NCBI GenBank assembly: GCA_005881435.1
Contig: VBHP01000034.1
Coordinates: 1 to 57,975 of the forward strand
DNA length: 57,975 nucleotides
DNA from: Chloroflexota bacterium
GTDB lineage: Bacteria > Chloroflexota > Limnocylindria > P2-11E > CF-107
Reading direction: 5' to 3'
Shown: one piece after another, positions 33,434 through 42,238 of the stretch
Layout of the letters: each line of letters starts with the position of its first letter
Numbering within the stretch: the first letter of the stretch is position 1
Translations under genes and position numbers: made by a program
The notes under the pieces: generated by a model
What the model was told of the DNA's origin: nothing
The model's database searches: none
What the model saw: the letters and a program-made list of their open reading frames with translations, nothing else

Positions 33434-34497
33434 AGATCCTGGATTTCCGCAGCGATACGGTCACGCTGCCGACGGACGAGATGCGTCGTGCGATGGCGGC
33501 TGCGGAGGTCGGTGACGACCAGTACGGCGAAGACCCGACCGTCAATCGACTGCAGGAGCTCTCCGCGGAGATCGTCGGCAAAGAAGCGGGACTCTTCGTC
33601 GCCAGCGGGATGATGGGCAATCTCTGCGGCGTGCTGTCGCAGACGGAGCGCGGCGACGAGATCATCCTCGGCGAGCTCGCCCATCTGTTCCAGAACGAGG
33701 TCGGCGGCTACGCCGTCTTCGGCGCGATCCATCCCCGCACGATCGCGCAGCGGCGGCCGTGCCCCGAGCTCGCCGACATCGCCGCCGCGATCCGACCGCG
33801 CGCCTACAACTTTCCACGCACGGCGCTGCTCTGTCTGGAGAACACGCACAACTGGCTCGGTGGCGCGGTCATCACGCCCGAGGAGACCAAAGCCGCGGCG
33901 GACCTCGCGCACACGCATGGGCTTAAGGTCCACCTCGACGGCGCGCGCATCTTCAACTCAGCCGTGGCGCAGGGCGTCGACGCGCGTGACCTGACGCGCC
34001 ACGTCGACACGGTGCAGTTCTGCTACTCGAAGGGATTGGCCGCGCCGGTCGGGTCGATCATCTGCGGTCCGCGCGAGACCATCGAGCGCGCGAGGAAGAT
34101 TCGCAAGATGCTCGGCGGCGCGATGCGGCAGGCCGGCGTCATCGCTGCCGCCGCGATCGTGGCAATCGACACCATGCGCGATCGTCTTGTCGAAGATCAT
34201 GTCAATGCGCGACGCCTCGCCGACGGTCTCGCGGCGATCCGCGGCGTGTCGATCTATCCGACGCGCGTCGAGACCAACATCGTGGCTTTCGAGCTGGATC
34301 CGAGCGTGTCCGGCGAGCGGTTCCGTGACGCGTGCGCCGCGGACGGACTCCGTCTCTCGTCGTACGGCGGAAATTGGCGGCGCCTTCGGATGGTCACGCA
34401 CTACGGGCTCGAACAACGCGACGTCGATTCCGCGCTCGAGATCATGTCCCGCGCCCTCGCAAACGTTCGGGGTCCGGTCGAGACACACGCCGATTGA
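33430..34497 (+). CDS. ltaE: Low-specificity L-threonine aldolase
   Basis: The 355-residue PLP enzyme cleaves L-threonine or allo-threonine to glycine and acetaldehyde. It starts with the hallmark LDFRSDTVTLPTDEMRRAM, then VGDDQYGEDPTVNRLQE, LENTHNWLGGAVI, HLDGARIFNSAVA and the Schiff-base Lys in FCYSKGLAAPVGSIICG. Glycine supply is the likely role. The start is GTG 33430, coupled to the DUF554 gene. Confidence 0.95.
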   Translation: MKILDFRSDTVTLPTDEMRRAMAAAEVGDDQYGEDPTVNRLQELSAEIVGKEAGLFVASGMMGNLCGVLSQTERGDEIILGELAHLFQNEVGGYAVFGAIHPRTIAQRRPCPELADIAAAIRPRAYNFPRTALLCLENTHNWLGGAVITPEETKAAADLAHTHGLKVHLDGARIFNSAVAQGVDARDLTRHVDTVQFCYSKGLAAPVGSIICGPRETIERARKIRKMLGGAMRQAGVIAAAAIVAIDTMRDRLVEDHVNARRLADGLAAIRGVSIYPTRVETNIVAFELDPSVSGERFRDACAADGLRLSSYGGNWRRLRMVTHYGLEQRDVDSALEIMSRALANVRGPVETHAD

Positions 34498-34620
34498 ATT
34501 AGCTCCGCTACCACATGCGCACGGTCCTGCCCAGCACGCCGACACCGTTCTGGTACCAATCTCCTACCGGGTGAGCACTAGTGCGAGGCTGCTGGCTCGC
34601 TCAGACTTTCGAGCGTGCCG

Positions 34621-35127
34621 ATGCAGAAACGGCGGCTTCGCGCCCTTCGGGGAGATGCGGGCCAATCGATCGTGGAGTTCGCGCTGGCCTTGCCGATCCT
34701 CGTCTTTGGACTGATCGGCGGCGCTGATCTCGCGCGCGCGTTCGCCATCCAGCTGGCCGTGCAAAACGGTGCGCGTGCGGGAGCGGAGGCCGCGGCCATC
34801 ATGCAGGCGCCGACGGGCGACATCGCGGCGGCGAAGGCGATCGACGAGATCAGCCGCACGCCGTATCTCCGGTCCGTCAACGCGACCGTCAACGTCGACT
34901 TCAAGCAGCAGGACGGAGTCACCGCGTGTGCGCTCGTGACGCCGACGGTGGCCACACCCTGTTTCGTGACGGTGCGCGTCCGCTACACCTTCCAGACGAT
35001 CGTGCCGTGGCCGATCATCCCGAACACCGCGGACTTCGACCGCTCCACGACGATGCGCGCCATCGCGCCCCCGAACGACGGAGACACGAGCTGCGTGCGC
35101 AATCCGGGGACGGGCGTATGCAACTGA
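34621..35127 (+). CDS. TadE-like pseudopilin
   Basis: The 168-residue protein has a short basic N-terminus, the prepilin-like site DAG/QSIVEF with Glu at +5, and one hydrophobic helix (ALALPILVFGLIGGADLARAF). This is the TadE signature. The mature domain faces outside and has paired Cys residues. It opens a plus-strand trio of pilus-assembly genes with short overlaps. ATG 34621 is preferred; GTG 34615 is also in frame. The 123 bases before it show no clear promoter motif. Confidence 0.9.
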   Translation: MQKRRLRALRGDAGQSIVEFALALPILVFGLIGGADLARAFAIQLAVQNGARAGAEAAAIMQAPTGDIAAAKAIDEISRTPYLRSVNATVNVDFKQQDGVTACALVTPTVATPCFVTVRVRYTFQTIVPWPIIPNTADFDRSTTMRAIAPPNDGDTSCVRNPGTGVCN

Positions 35128-35618
35128 GCCGGATGCGTCTCTTCCGGCGCGAGGAGGACGCCCAAGGCATCGTCGAATTCGCGCTGGTCCTTCCTCTGAT
35201 CATGCTGCTGGTCTTCGGCATCATCGACCTCGGGCGCGCAGTGTGGGAGGAGAACACGCTTGCGTATGCCGCCCGCGAGGGCACGCGCTACGCGATCGTG
35301 CACGGGTCCGGCTGTGAGTCGCCCTGCGTAGAGGCCTGGCCGGCCACCTACTCGACGAATACGTGCTCTACCGCCGGTACTGTCGGCGCCTGCGGGCCGA
35401 TCTTCACGGCCGTGCGCAACGCCGCGATCGGCGTCCCGAACGTGACCGTCACTGTGACGTGGCGCGACGCGTACGGCGGCAACCCTTGTTACAACCGGAG
35501 TTGCCACGTCTCGGTCGACGCCACCGCACCGTTCGTACCGCTGCCGTCTCAGTACCTCATCGGCGGAGCGTTCCAGATAACCCTTCGCGGTGGATCGGAG
35601 TTGGTGATACAGCGATGA
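35118..35618 (+). CDS. TadE-like pseudopilin
   Basis: This is a second TadE protein of 166 residues. Its cleavage region EEDA/QGIVEFALVLPLIMLLVFGIIDLGRAVW again places Glu at +5. NTLAYAAREGTRYAIVHG is the common post-helix motif. Several Cys residues in the exported part (CESPC, CSTAGTVGAC, CYNRSC) suggest disulfides; a CcdA/TlpA pair is encoded at 46 kb. The start overlaps the preceding gene by 10 bases. Confidence 0.92.
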   Translation: MQLSRMRLFRREEDAQGIVEFALVLPLIMLLVFGIIDLGRAVWEENTLAYAAREGTRYAIVHGSGCESPCVEAWPATYSTNTCSTAGTVGACGPIFTAVRNAAIGVPNVTVTVTWRDAYGGNPCYNRSCHVSVDATAPFVPLPSQYLIGGAFQITLRGGSELVIQR

Positions 35619-37021
35619 ACAGCTTGTCGCGATTCCTTCGCAAGGAGCAGGAGGGTCAGGCCATCGTGCTGATCGCTCTCATCCTGCTCGTGCTCTTCAT
35701 GTTCGTCGGTCTCGCCGTCGACGCCGGCCAGCTCTACTCGGCCCGGCGCACGATGCAGGAGGCGGCGGACTCCGCGGCATACGCGGGCGCGGTCGTCGTC
35801 TACCAGGGCGGAACGCATAGCGCAACCGGCTCGTGCGGCGCGACGTCGACGTCGACCACGACGCAGGGATACCTCGCGGCCGTCAACGACGCGACGAAGA
35901 ATGGATTCACCGACGGCGTGGGCGGCGTCGTGCTCACGATCAACAACCCGCCGACAAGCGGTCCGTATTGCGGTGACGGGAGGTACTTCGAGGTCACCAT
36001 CCTGGCCAATGTGGTGACCAGCCTCGTCCCGGCCGAATCCGGGCTCACGGCGGTGCGCGTGCGTGGCGTCGCGGGTGCGGAGCCGCTGAACAACGGGTAC
36101 GCGATCATGGCCCTCGACCCGGGCGTCAACGGACCGCTGCCATCCGGCAGCGCCTTCTACGCCGACGACAACGCGTACATCAACCTGACCGGCGGCGGCA
36201 TTCTGGTCAACGCGACCGGCGCCAACGCCGCCTACAGCAAACAATCCAGCTGCAGCAACTTCACCATTCAGAGCCCATACGGCGTGGACATCGCCGGCGG
36301 CAAGATCGGCAACTGGCCGTCCTGCCCGTGGCCGAACAACTTCACCGAGAACACGGCGCAGCCGCAGGTCACCGACCCCTTCAGCGGGACACCGCCTCCG
36401 TCCACGTCCGGTCTCCCCGTCTGCACGAGCTTGAACTCGCCGGGTTGCCGTGACGTCAACGGCTATCAGAATCCGGGCGTGTACAAGGTCTCGATCGGCG
36501 GCTCCGGCGGCACGACGATCACCTTGAACCCAGGCATCTACATCCTCGAGGATGGCATCAATGCCGGCGGGAACGCCGACGTCGTCAGTCGTGATGATCT
36601 GTCGTGCTCAGCCACGAGCACGTGCGGTGTCTTCTTCTACAACACGATGTCGAACTACGCGCAGCTCGGCTATCCCAATGGCGGATCGTGCGGTTCGATC
36701 AACCTCGCCGGGAATGCGACGAGCACCGTGAACGCGCTGAGCGGTCGTCCGGACACCGATCCGCTGCACATCTACAACAACTTCCTTGTGTATCAGGATC
36801 CGAACTGCACGGCGACGATGAGCATCGCCGGAAACGGCAGCTTCAGCGGAAGTGGCACGATCTACCTTCCGAGCGCGCAGTTCGTCTTCGACGGCAACAA
36901 CGCCACGCTGACCGGTAGCCAACTCGTGGCGAAGGACGTCAACCTGCAGAGCGGCAACATCAGCATCGACTTCGACGGCAGCATCACCGCGCAACCGATA
37001 TTGCCCCGATTGTCCGAATAA
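35615..37021 (+). CDS. TadG-like pilus-assembly protein
   Basis: The 468-residue protein begins with KEQEGQAIVLIALILLVLFMFVGLAVDAGQLYSARRTMQEAADSAAYAGA, the TadG/Flp-associated helix with the LAVDxGxxYxxRRxMQxAADAAALAGA motif. The rest is a long exported region rich in Gly, Asn, Ser and Thr with repeated NxTxxG-like strands (about residues 190-460), probably a beta-helix-like domain, which resembles surface adhesins. The start is in an ATGA overlap with the second TadE gene. A strong terminator follows. Confidence 0.9.
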   Translation: MNSLSRFLRKEQEGQAIVLIALILLVLFMFVGLAVDAGQLYSARRTMQEAADSAAYAGAVVVYQGGTHSATGSCGATSTSTTTQGYLAAVNDATKNGFTDGVGGVVLTINNPPTSGPYCGDGRYFEVTILANVVTSLVPAESGLTAVRVRGVAGAEPLNNGYAIMALDPGVNGPLPSGSAFYADDNAYINLTGGGILVNATGANAAYSKQSSCSNFTIQSPYGVDIAGGKIGNWPSCPWPNNFTENTAQPQVTDPFSGTPPPSTSGLPVCTSLNSPGCRDVNGYQNPGVYKVSIGGSGGTTITLNPGIYILEDGINAGGNADVVSRDDLSCSATSTCGVFFYNTMSNYAQLGYPNGGSCGSINLAGNATSTVNALSGRPDTDPLHIYNNFLVYQDPNCTATMSIAGNGSFSGSGTIYLPSAQFVFDGNNATLTGSQLVAKDVNLQSGNISIDFDGSITAQPILPRLSE

Positions 37022-37045
37022 CCAAGCGGTAGTGGGACTGGAAGT

Positions 37046-37070
37046 AGGCCGGAGCCAAAGGCTCCGGCCT
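37046..37070. terminator. Bidirectional hairpin between the convergent tadG and mobA genes
   Basis: Stem aggccggagcc (37046-37056) pairs exactly with ggctccggcct (37060-37070) around a three-base aaa loop, 25 bases after the tadG stop and 5 bases from the mobA stop. The following cttcatt is only weakly T-rich, but the placement between convergent genes fits a shared terminator. Confidence 0.8.
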
Positions 37071-37075
37071 CTTCA

Positions 37076-37663
37076 TTAGAGGCTCCCGCGTCGTGACGCG
37101 CGCTGCAGATCCTCGGGCGTATTCAGGTTCTCGAACGCCGTGAGCTCCGGATCCACGGCACGGAGCTCGTGGGCGGAGACCTCGCGGACACGCACCTCGG
37201 AGAAGAACGAGATCACGCGCATCTCGCCTCGCGCGAGCGCGCGCTCCATCGCCGGCAGACAGCTGCGCCGGTAGACCGCGTGCATCGTCTCGAGCTCCTC
37301 CGCGACCCGCGGAATGGCGACGTCGTAGCCATCGATCACGCGTAGCAGCAGCTCGTAGACAGCGGGCGACGGCCACGGCATGTCACAGGCGGCGACGCAG
37401 ACGAGCTCGCCCGTCGTCGCCGACACCGCCGTGGCGATGCCGCCGAACGCGCCCTTCTCGCCGTAGCGGTCAGGCACTACCGGAAGCCCGAGCGCGGCGA
37501 AACGCGGGTCGCTCGCGACGACCACGAGCTCGGTGGCGACGAGCGCGAGCGCGCTCGCGACCCGGCGCACCAGCGGCACGCCGTCACCGAGATCGAGCCA
37601 GGCCTTGTCTCGTCCCATCCGGCGACTCTTACCGCCGGCGAGGATCGCCGCCGAGACACTCAT
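37076..37663 (-). CDS. mobA: Molybdenum cofactor guanylyltransferase
   Basis: MobA joins GMP to molybdopterin. The 195-residue protein has the nucleotidyltransferase start VSAAILAGGKSRRMGRDKAWL, the metal Asp in VCVAACDMPWPSP, and a C-terminal FENLNTPEDL, typical of MobA. ATG 37663 overlaps the stop of the MobB fragment as ATGA. The long upstream reading is a shadow of that gene. With fdhD, tatA and mobB nearby, the cofactor probably serves an exported or FdhD-dependent enzyme such as formate dehydrogenase, which is not in the window. Confidence 0.94.
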   Translation of the reverse strand: MSVSAAILAGGKSRRMGRDKAWLDLGDGVPLVRRVASALALVATELVVVASDPRFAALGLPVVPDRYGEKGAFGGIATAVSATTGELVCVAACDMPWPSPAVYELLLRVIDGYDVAIPRVAEELETMHAVYRRSCLPAMERALARGEMRVISFFSEVRVREVSAHELRAVDPELTAFENLNTPEDLQRASRRGSL

Positions 37664-37932
37664 CGACACAGCGCCTCGCGCACGATGAGCGCCGCCATCT
37701 CCTCGGCGCCGTCCGGCGGGAAGACCTGGCGCGCCGTTCGCGGCGCGCAATCCGTGACCACCGCGAGGAGGTTCTCGCGCACGATCAACTCCGTGGACGG
37801 CGCCGCGCGCAACTCGACCTTCGGACGGGCCTCCTGCTTGTAGTCCTCGCAGACGATGAGGTCGACCTCAGGTCGCAAGTGCGCGGCGATGACATCCGCC
37901 AGGGAGGCCTCGCTCTCGGCGAGCTCCATCAC
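37660..37932 (-). pseudogene. mobB: 5'-truncated MobB-like protein
   Basis: The 90-residue frame matches only the C-terminal half of MobB, the GTP-binding partner of MobA: LADVIAAHLRPEVDLIVCEDYKQEARPKVELR, then LLAVVTD...FPPDGAEEMAALIVREAL. The P-loop (GxxGSGKTT) and switch parts are absent. The homology seems to extend slightly upstream of the GTG (GVGGGLLAVMELAESEAS) but runs straight into the in-frame tatA stop, so the 5' half was replaced by or fused to tatA. It may still be made through overlap with mobA but cannot bind GTP. Confidence 0.75.
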
Positions 37933-37962
37933 CGCGAGCAGGCCGCCCCCGACGCCAAGCGG

Positions 37963-38145
37963 CTACGTCTTCGTTTCGGTCGTGGACTTCGCGGGTTTCT
38001 CTTCGTCCTTACCGGACGCGGAATCACGGAACTCGCGGACCCCGCGGCCGACTTGGCTCATCACATCCGGCAGCTTTCCGGCCCCGAACACGATCAGCAC
38101 GATCGCCAGGATCAGGATGATCTCGGGAGCACCGAGGTTCGGCAC
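37963..38145 (-). CDS. tatA: Twin-arginine translocase subunit TatA/E
   Basis: The 60-residue protein has the TatA plan: short N-tail, one helix (EIILILAIVLIVFG), the hinge FGAGKLPDVMSQVGRGVREFRDS and a charged Lys/Glu tail. It forms the pore of the export path for folded, cofactor-bearing proteins. The start is GTG 38145, after a good AGAGAGGAGAG ribosome site. It precedes the MobB fragment in the same frame with only its stop between them. tatC is not in the window. Confidence 0.95.
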   Translation of the reverse strand: MPNLGAPEIILILAIVLIVFGAGKLPDVMSQVGRGVREFRDSASGKDEEKPAKSTTETKT

Positions 38146-38204
38146 TAGGCTCTCCTCTCTTTGGGACGAAGCGAGAAGCCCCGCCCACGATCGATTCTAC
38201 GGCG

Positions 38205-39032
38205 CTACCCCTCCAGCGACCGCAGCAAACCAAGGAACAGCGGCACGACCACGAGCAGGAGCAGTGCGGGCAAGTAGGCACCCACGAGGACCAATGACAG
38301 AGCGCCGTCGACGCGAGACGCGGCCTCAAGCCGACGGGCGCGGGAGGCGAGGCGCGCGATTTCTCTGCGCTCGGCGAGCAGAGGCAGCATGGGCCGGCCC
38401 GAGCGGCGGGCCCCTCCCAGCTCGAGCGCGATCTCCGCGAGCGCGGACAGGCGTTCGCGCGCGGCGACATCCGCAAGCGCGTCGAACGGCGGTACGCCCA
38501 GGCGCGATCGCGCCACCGCTTCGCGTAGCGCGAAGCCAAGCGGGGTATCGGTTTCGGCCGAATGCGAGAGCGCTTGTTCGACCGTCATACCGGCGGCGCC
38601 CAGCGCAAGCACCCCTTCCAGCCACGGCAACAGCCCCGCCTCGCGCGACTCCTGTGCCGAGCGGGCACGGCGCCCGACCCACTCGCTCGGCGCCACGAAC
38701 GCGGCGAAACCGAGCGGCGCGACGCAGATCGGCGGCAGCTGCAAGGCCAGGGCGATGACGAGGGCCAGCGCCGCCGCGCCGAGCTTCAGTACCGCCAGAT
38801 CGGAGACCGCGATGTGATCCAGGCCCGCCAGATGCAGATCGCGGACTTCGACCGGACGCCAGTCGCGAAACAGCGGCAAGCGCCCCAGGTGCGCGCGCAG
38901 CCCGTCGCGAACGATGCCCCGCGCGAGGCGCACGCGCCATAACGACCGCGCCGCCGGCGACTGTCGCGCCACGAGCGCGGCGCCTAGCAGCGACACGCAG
39001 GCGGCGATCGAGGCCGACACGATCAGCGACAC
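38205..39032 (-). CDS. tadC: Tad pilus platform protein TadC (T2SSF domain)
   Basis: The 275-residue membrane protein has two N-terminal and two C-terminal hydrophobic regions around a cytoplasmic T2SSF domain (LPWLEGVLALGAAGMTVEQALSHSAE, FDALADVAARERLSALAEIALELGGARRSGRPMLPLLAERREI). GTG 39032 overlaps the stop of the preceding tadB gene by 10 bases. It works with TadB as the inner-membrane base of the pilus. It is the last gene of the core tad operon. Confidence 0.88.
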   Translation of the reverse strand: MSLIVSASIAACVSLLGAALVARQSPAARSLWRVRLARGIVRDGLRAHLGRLPLFRDWRPVEVRDLHLAGLDHIAVSDLAVLKLGAAALALVIALALQLPPICVAPLGFAAFVAPSEWVGRRARSAQESREAGLLPWLEGVLALGAAGMTVEQALSHSAETDTPLGFALREAVARSRLGVPPFDALADVAARERLSALAEIALELGGARRSGRPMLPLLAERREIARLASRARRLEAASRVDGALSLVLVGAYLPALLLLVVVPLFLGLLRSLEG

Positions 39033-39697
39033 GCGCGCTCGACGATCCGCCGCGACAGGACCAGACCGGCGATCTCGAACAGCAAGCCGCCGGGGATGAA
39101 CACGAACCGGCCGATCGGCGACCGCAGCTCTTCGCCGAGCGTCGGACTCATCGCGGCGAGATACAGGGCCAGACCGGGCACGATCGCCGCGAGCACCCAG
39201 ACCTGGAAGCGCTGCCCCGCAGTGCGCGCGGCGAGGTCGCTCGCGAGCTCTCGCTCGAAACGCAGCGTAGACAGCTTGTCTTCGACGAACGCCGCGACGC
39301 GATCGGAAGGCAGGCGCGCCCGAGCGCAAAGCTCGAGCTCGGCCAGACACGCGTCGGCGACGTCACCGGCACCGGGCCGCGATGCCGCCAGCGCATCGGC
39401 AAGCGCGACGCCGAGTGCCTCGTTCGCGAGTGCTGATCGAAGTCGCGCCTCGAGATCGCCACGGGCGCGGTCCACCGCCAGGGCGAGCGCATCGCGCAAG
39501 GGCAGGCCGGCGCGCGATGCGGCGAGGATCGTCTCCAGCGTCGGCACCAGCGACGCCGCGGCGGCACGCCGCGCCTGCCGTTGCCGTCGCCGCGCCTGCA
39601 GCGCGAACAGCGGCGCGGCCGGCCGCGCGCCGCTCGGCGCGACGATCGCCAGCACGACGAGCGCGGTGCACGTGGCGATCGCGAGCACACCGATCAC
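39023..39697 (-). CDS. tadB: Tad pilus platform protein TadB (T2SSF domain)
   Basis: The 224-residue protein has the T2SSF pattern LVPTLETILAASRAGLPLRDALALAVDRARGDL and LPSDRVAAFVEDKLSTLRFERELASDLAARTAGQRFQVWVLAAIVPGLALYL. It forms the platform with TadC. It is shorter than many TadB proteins (about 300 residues) because the N-terminal part is reduced. The start is GTG 39697, GTGA with tadA. Confidence 0.88.
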   Translation of the reverse strand: MIGVLAIATCTALVVLAIVAPSGARPAAPLFALQARRRQRQARRAAAASLVPTLETILAASRAGLPLRDALALAVDRARGDLEARLRSALANEALGVALADALAASRPGAGDVADACLAELELCARARLPSDRVAAFVEDKLSTLRFERELASDLAARTAGQRFQVWVLAAIVPGLALYLAAMSPTLGEELRSPIGRFVFIPGGLLFEIAGLVLSRRIVERACR

Positions 39698-40854
39698 GTC
39701 GCGATCGCCTCACGGACGCGTTCGCGGACGGCGTCGATCTCGACCGGCATGCGCCGAAGCGCGCCGCCCTGGCGGCGGAACAGATCGACCGGCTCCTCGG
39801 CGACGATCGAGATCGCGGTCACTACGCGACGGCCCTGCTCGCGCCGCAGCGCGACGATAAGGTCGAAGGCGCGGCGCACGTGCCCGCGTGCGGCCGCAAA
39901 CGGGATCGCCCCGTCCGCGCGCAGGAGCAACAGCTCCAGACGGGCGAGCGCCTCCGCCGCGTCGGCGCCGTGGAGCGTCGTCGCCGAGCCCGGATGACCG
40001 GTCGCGAGCGCCTCGAGCGCGGCGTAGGCCTCGCGCGGGGTGCGGATCTCGCCGACGATCAGCCGATCCGGTCGCATCCGCAGCGCGTTCTCGACGAGCT
40101 CCGCGACGCGGACGCCGGGATGGCTCTCTCGCGGTGGCACGCATTCGAGCCGCACCACGTGCGGGTGCCGCAGCGCCAGCTCAGCCGTGTCCTCGACGAC
40201 GACGATGCGCTCGTCGCCGGGGATGAGCTCCGCCAGCGCGCGCAGGAGCGTGCTCTTCCCGGAACCGGTCGCGCCGACGAGCAGCAGGTTGAGTCGAGCC
40301 GTCATGGCCCGCGCCAGGAACGACGCGGCGGCGGCGTCGAGCGCGCCGCGCTCGACCCACGCCTCGAGCGGCAGCACGTCACGACGGACCTTGCGGATGC
40401 AAAGCGTGGGACCGCCGACCGGCGCGATGACCACGTTCGCGCGCGAACCGTCGGCCAGACGCGCGTCGAGATACGGGTGGTCGATGGTGAGCTCCCTGCC
40501 GACGGCGGCAGCGATACGGAATCCGAGATCGGCGAGCTCATTTGCGTCGACGAAGCGCGCCTCCACGCGTTCCAGCCGTCCGTGCCGCTCCACGAACACG
40601 TCGGCGGGACCGTTGACCAGGATGTCGGTCACGGCGGGGTCGTCCATGAACGGCTGCAGCGGGCCGTAACCGAAGAGCGAGGCGCAGAGCGCGTCGAGGA
40701 GACCGGCGTCGACGCGAGCGTGACGCGACGCGGCGATCCGCACCCGCTCGCGGGCCTCGGCTGTACGCGAGGCATCCTGTTGCAGCGCCAGGTGCTGGCG
40801 GGCACCGACGAGCTCGGCCCGGACGAGCGCCAGGAGCAGCGGGTCGACGTTCAC
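39694..40854 (-). CDS. tadA: Tad pilus assembly ATPase TadA/CpaF
   Basis: The 386-residue secretion ATPase has the N-terminal region LFGYGPLQPFMDDPAVTDILVNGPADVFVER. Walker A is LLVGATGSGKSTLLRAL, the Asp box RIVVVEDTAEL, Walker B RPDRLIVGEIRTPREAYAALEALATGHPGSATTLHG with the His box. It powers pilus assembly as a hexamer at the membrane. GTG 40854 is in a GTGA overlap with tadZ; the longer reading is a shadow. Confidence 0.95.
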   Translation of the reverse strand: MNVDPLLLALVRAELVGARQHLALQQDASRTAEARERVRIAASRHARVDAGLLDALCASLFGYGPLQPFMDDPAVTDILVNGPADVFVERHGRLERVEARFVDANELADLGFRIAAAVGRELTIDHPYLDARLADGSRANVVIAPVGGPTLCIRKVRRDVLPLEAWVERGALDAAAASFLARAMTARLNLLLVGATGSGKSTLLRALAELIPGDERIVVVEDTAELALRHPHVVRLECVPPRESHPGVRVAELVENALRMRPDRLIVGEIRTPREAYAALEALATGHPGSATTLHGADAAEALARLELLLLRADGAIPFAAARGHVRRAFDLIVALRREQGRRVVTAISIVAEEPVDLFRRQGGALRRMPVEIDAVRERVREAIAT

Positions 40855-41630
40855 GCCAGCCACGCCAGCAGCGCGTCCACCGCGCGAGCGGTCTCGGCTC
40901 GCACCCGGAACTCGTCCCGCGCGAGAAATGGATCTTCGGGTATCGAGCCCGCGAGCGAGAGGTCGAGCTCGCGCGCGATGGCCTCCGCCGCCTCGCGCGT
41001 CGATCGGTTCACGACGAGGCGCGCCGGTGGCGCGAGGCCCTCGAGCAGCGGCAGGGCGCGTGTCGCCGCGTGCACGTGCGCCGCGCGCGGCGTGGCCACG
41101 TAGAAGACGGCGTCGCAAGCACGGAGGATCGCGTCCGTTCGGTCCCGGAGGGTCCCCGTATCGAGCACCACCGCGGCGTCTCGCGACATCTGCCGAACGA
41201 AGCGGATCAGCGCCTCCCCCACCTCTGGCCCGGGATCCCGTTCCGCGCCGAAGATCGCGAAGGCGCTCCCCCACTTACGGCCGCGCACGCCTTCAACCGC
41301 GAGCGCATCGAGTAGCGTCGGCGTCCGCTCTCCCGCCAGAAGCGACAGGGTGGGCGCGACCAGGTCGAGATCGATGAGTCGCACGGTCGATCCGGCTCCG
41401 CCGGCTCGCTGTGCGGCCAGTGCGGCGACGGTGGTGGCGCCGGTACCGGCGACGAGCGAGCAGAAAGCGATGCGTTTGCCGGTCGCCAGCCGGCAGGCCC
41501 GCGCCGGAACCGGCTCCGGTGCCGAGACGGTTTCGGTGCGCTCGAACAACAGGTCCACCAACCATGATGCGGTCTCTCGCAGCTGCGTCGCAACCGGGCT
41601 CGGCTCGCGGCGCCCAAGCGGATCGCCCAT
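40851..41630 (-). CDS. tadZ: TadZ/CpaE-like P-loop protein
   Basis: The 259-residue MinD/ParA-type ATPase keeps RIAFCSLVAGTGATTVAALAAQRAG as a deviant Walker A without the usual invariant Lys. TVRLIDLDLVAPTLSLLAG, AAVVLDTGTLRDRTDAILRACDAVFYV and ARLVVNRSTREAAEAIARELDLSLAGSIPED follow. TadZ marks the cell pole for pilus assembly in other bacteria. No receiver domain is present at the N-terminus. The start is ATG 41630, overlapping the stop of the unknown gene upstream by one base. Confidence 0.85.
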   Translation of the reverse strand: MGDPLGRREPSPVATQLRETASWLVDLLFERTETVSAPEPVPARACRLATGKRIAFCSLVAGTGATTVAALAAQRAGGAGSTVRLIDLDLVAPTLSLLAGERTPTLLDALAVEGVRGRKWGSAFAIFGAERDPGPEVGEALIRFVRQMSRDAAVVLDTGTLRDRTDAILRACDAVFYVATPRAAHVHAATRALPLLEGLAPPARLVVNRSTREAAEAIARELDLSLAGSIPEDPFLARDEFRVRAETARAVDALLAWLA

Positions 41631-42238
41631 CACGACCACCACGACTGCAGTGCGGCGAGCGAACGCCACACGCCGGCGCGCGGCTCTCCGATGCCGCGCC
41701 AGGCCAAGAGCGCCCCGCGGCGCAACCGAGCCGCGTGAACCGAGGCGAAGACGCGCGCCGCGTCGTCCGCCGGGGCCAGCGCGAAGGCTCCCGCGGCGGC
41801 CACGCCGTCCTCGCCGTCCAATAACAGCGCCGCGACGCGCGCCAAACGTCGCGCGCGCCTGCGGAAGGGCGGCCGTAGCGGCCGATCGAGCGCGCGGAGG
41901 ATCGCGCGGAGCGCATCCGGAGCAGGCACCGGCGCGAGCGTGAGGGTCAGATCGCCGGCGGGCGGAATGCGGTCCACCGCGACGCGGCCGATGCAGCGCC
42001 GGGTGCCGGTCACCTCGAGGACGCCGTGTCCGAGCGCACGGGCGTCGGGCCACGACGCCTGGGGTCGCGGCTCGAGTCCGGCGCGAAGCCACAGCCGCCG
42101 CGCGGCTCGGGCATCGTCATCGCTCGCGATCACGGCCACGCCAGCGCCCGACCGCTCGATCCGCAGCGGAGCGCGACAGGCCACGATCGCGAGCCGTACC
42201 GCGACGGGATCGGCGCGGTCCGCTTCGAACCGGATCAC
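41630..42238 (-). CDS. Unknown protein of the tad operon
   Basis: I do not recognise this 202-residue protein. It is rich in Arg and Ala, has no signal peptide or membrane helix, and contains GAGVAVIASDDDARAARRLWLRAGLEPRP and a later LLDGEDGVAAAGAFALAPADDAARVF. The GTG start 42238 forms GTGA with cpaB, and its stop overlaps tadZ, so it is made together with the pilus ATPases. A cytoplasmic adaptor or a degenerate TadZ-like receiver domain is possible. There is no motif to prove either. Confidence 0.65.
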   Translation of the reverse strand: MIRFEADRADPVAVRLAIVACRAPLRIERSGAGVAVIASDDDARAARRLWLRAGLEPRPQASWPDARALGHGVLEVTGTRRCIGRVAVDRIPPAGDLTLTLAPVPAPDALRAILRALDRPLRPPFRRRARRLARVAALLLDGEDGVAAAGAFALAPADDAARVFASVHAARLRRGALLAWRGIGEPRAGVWRSLAALQSWWS

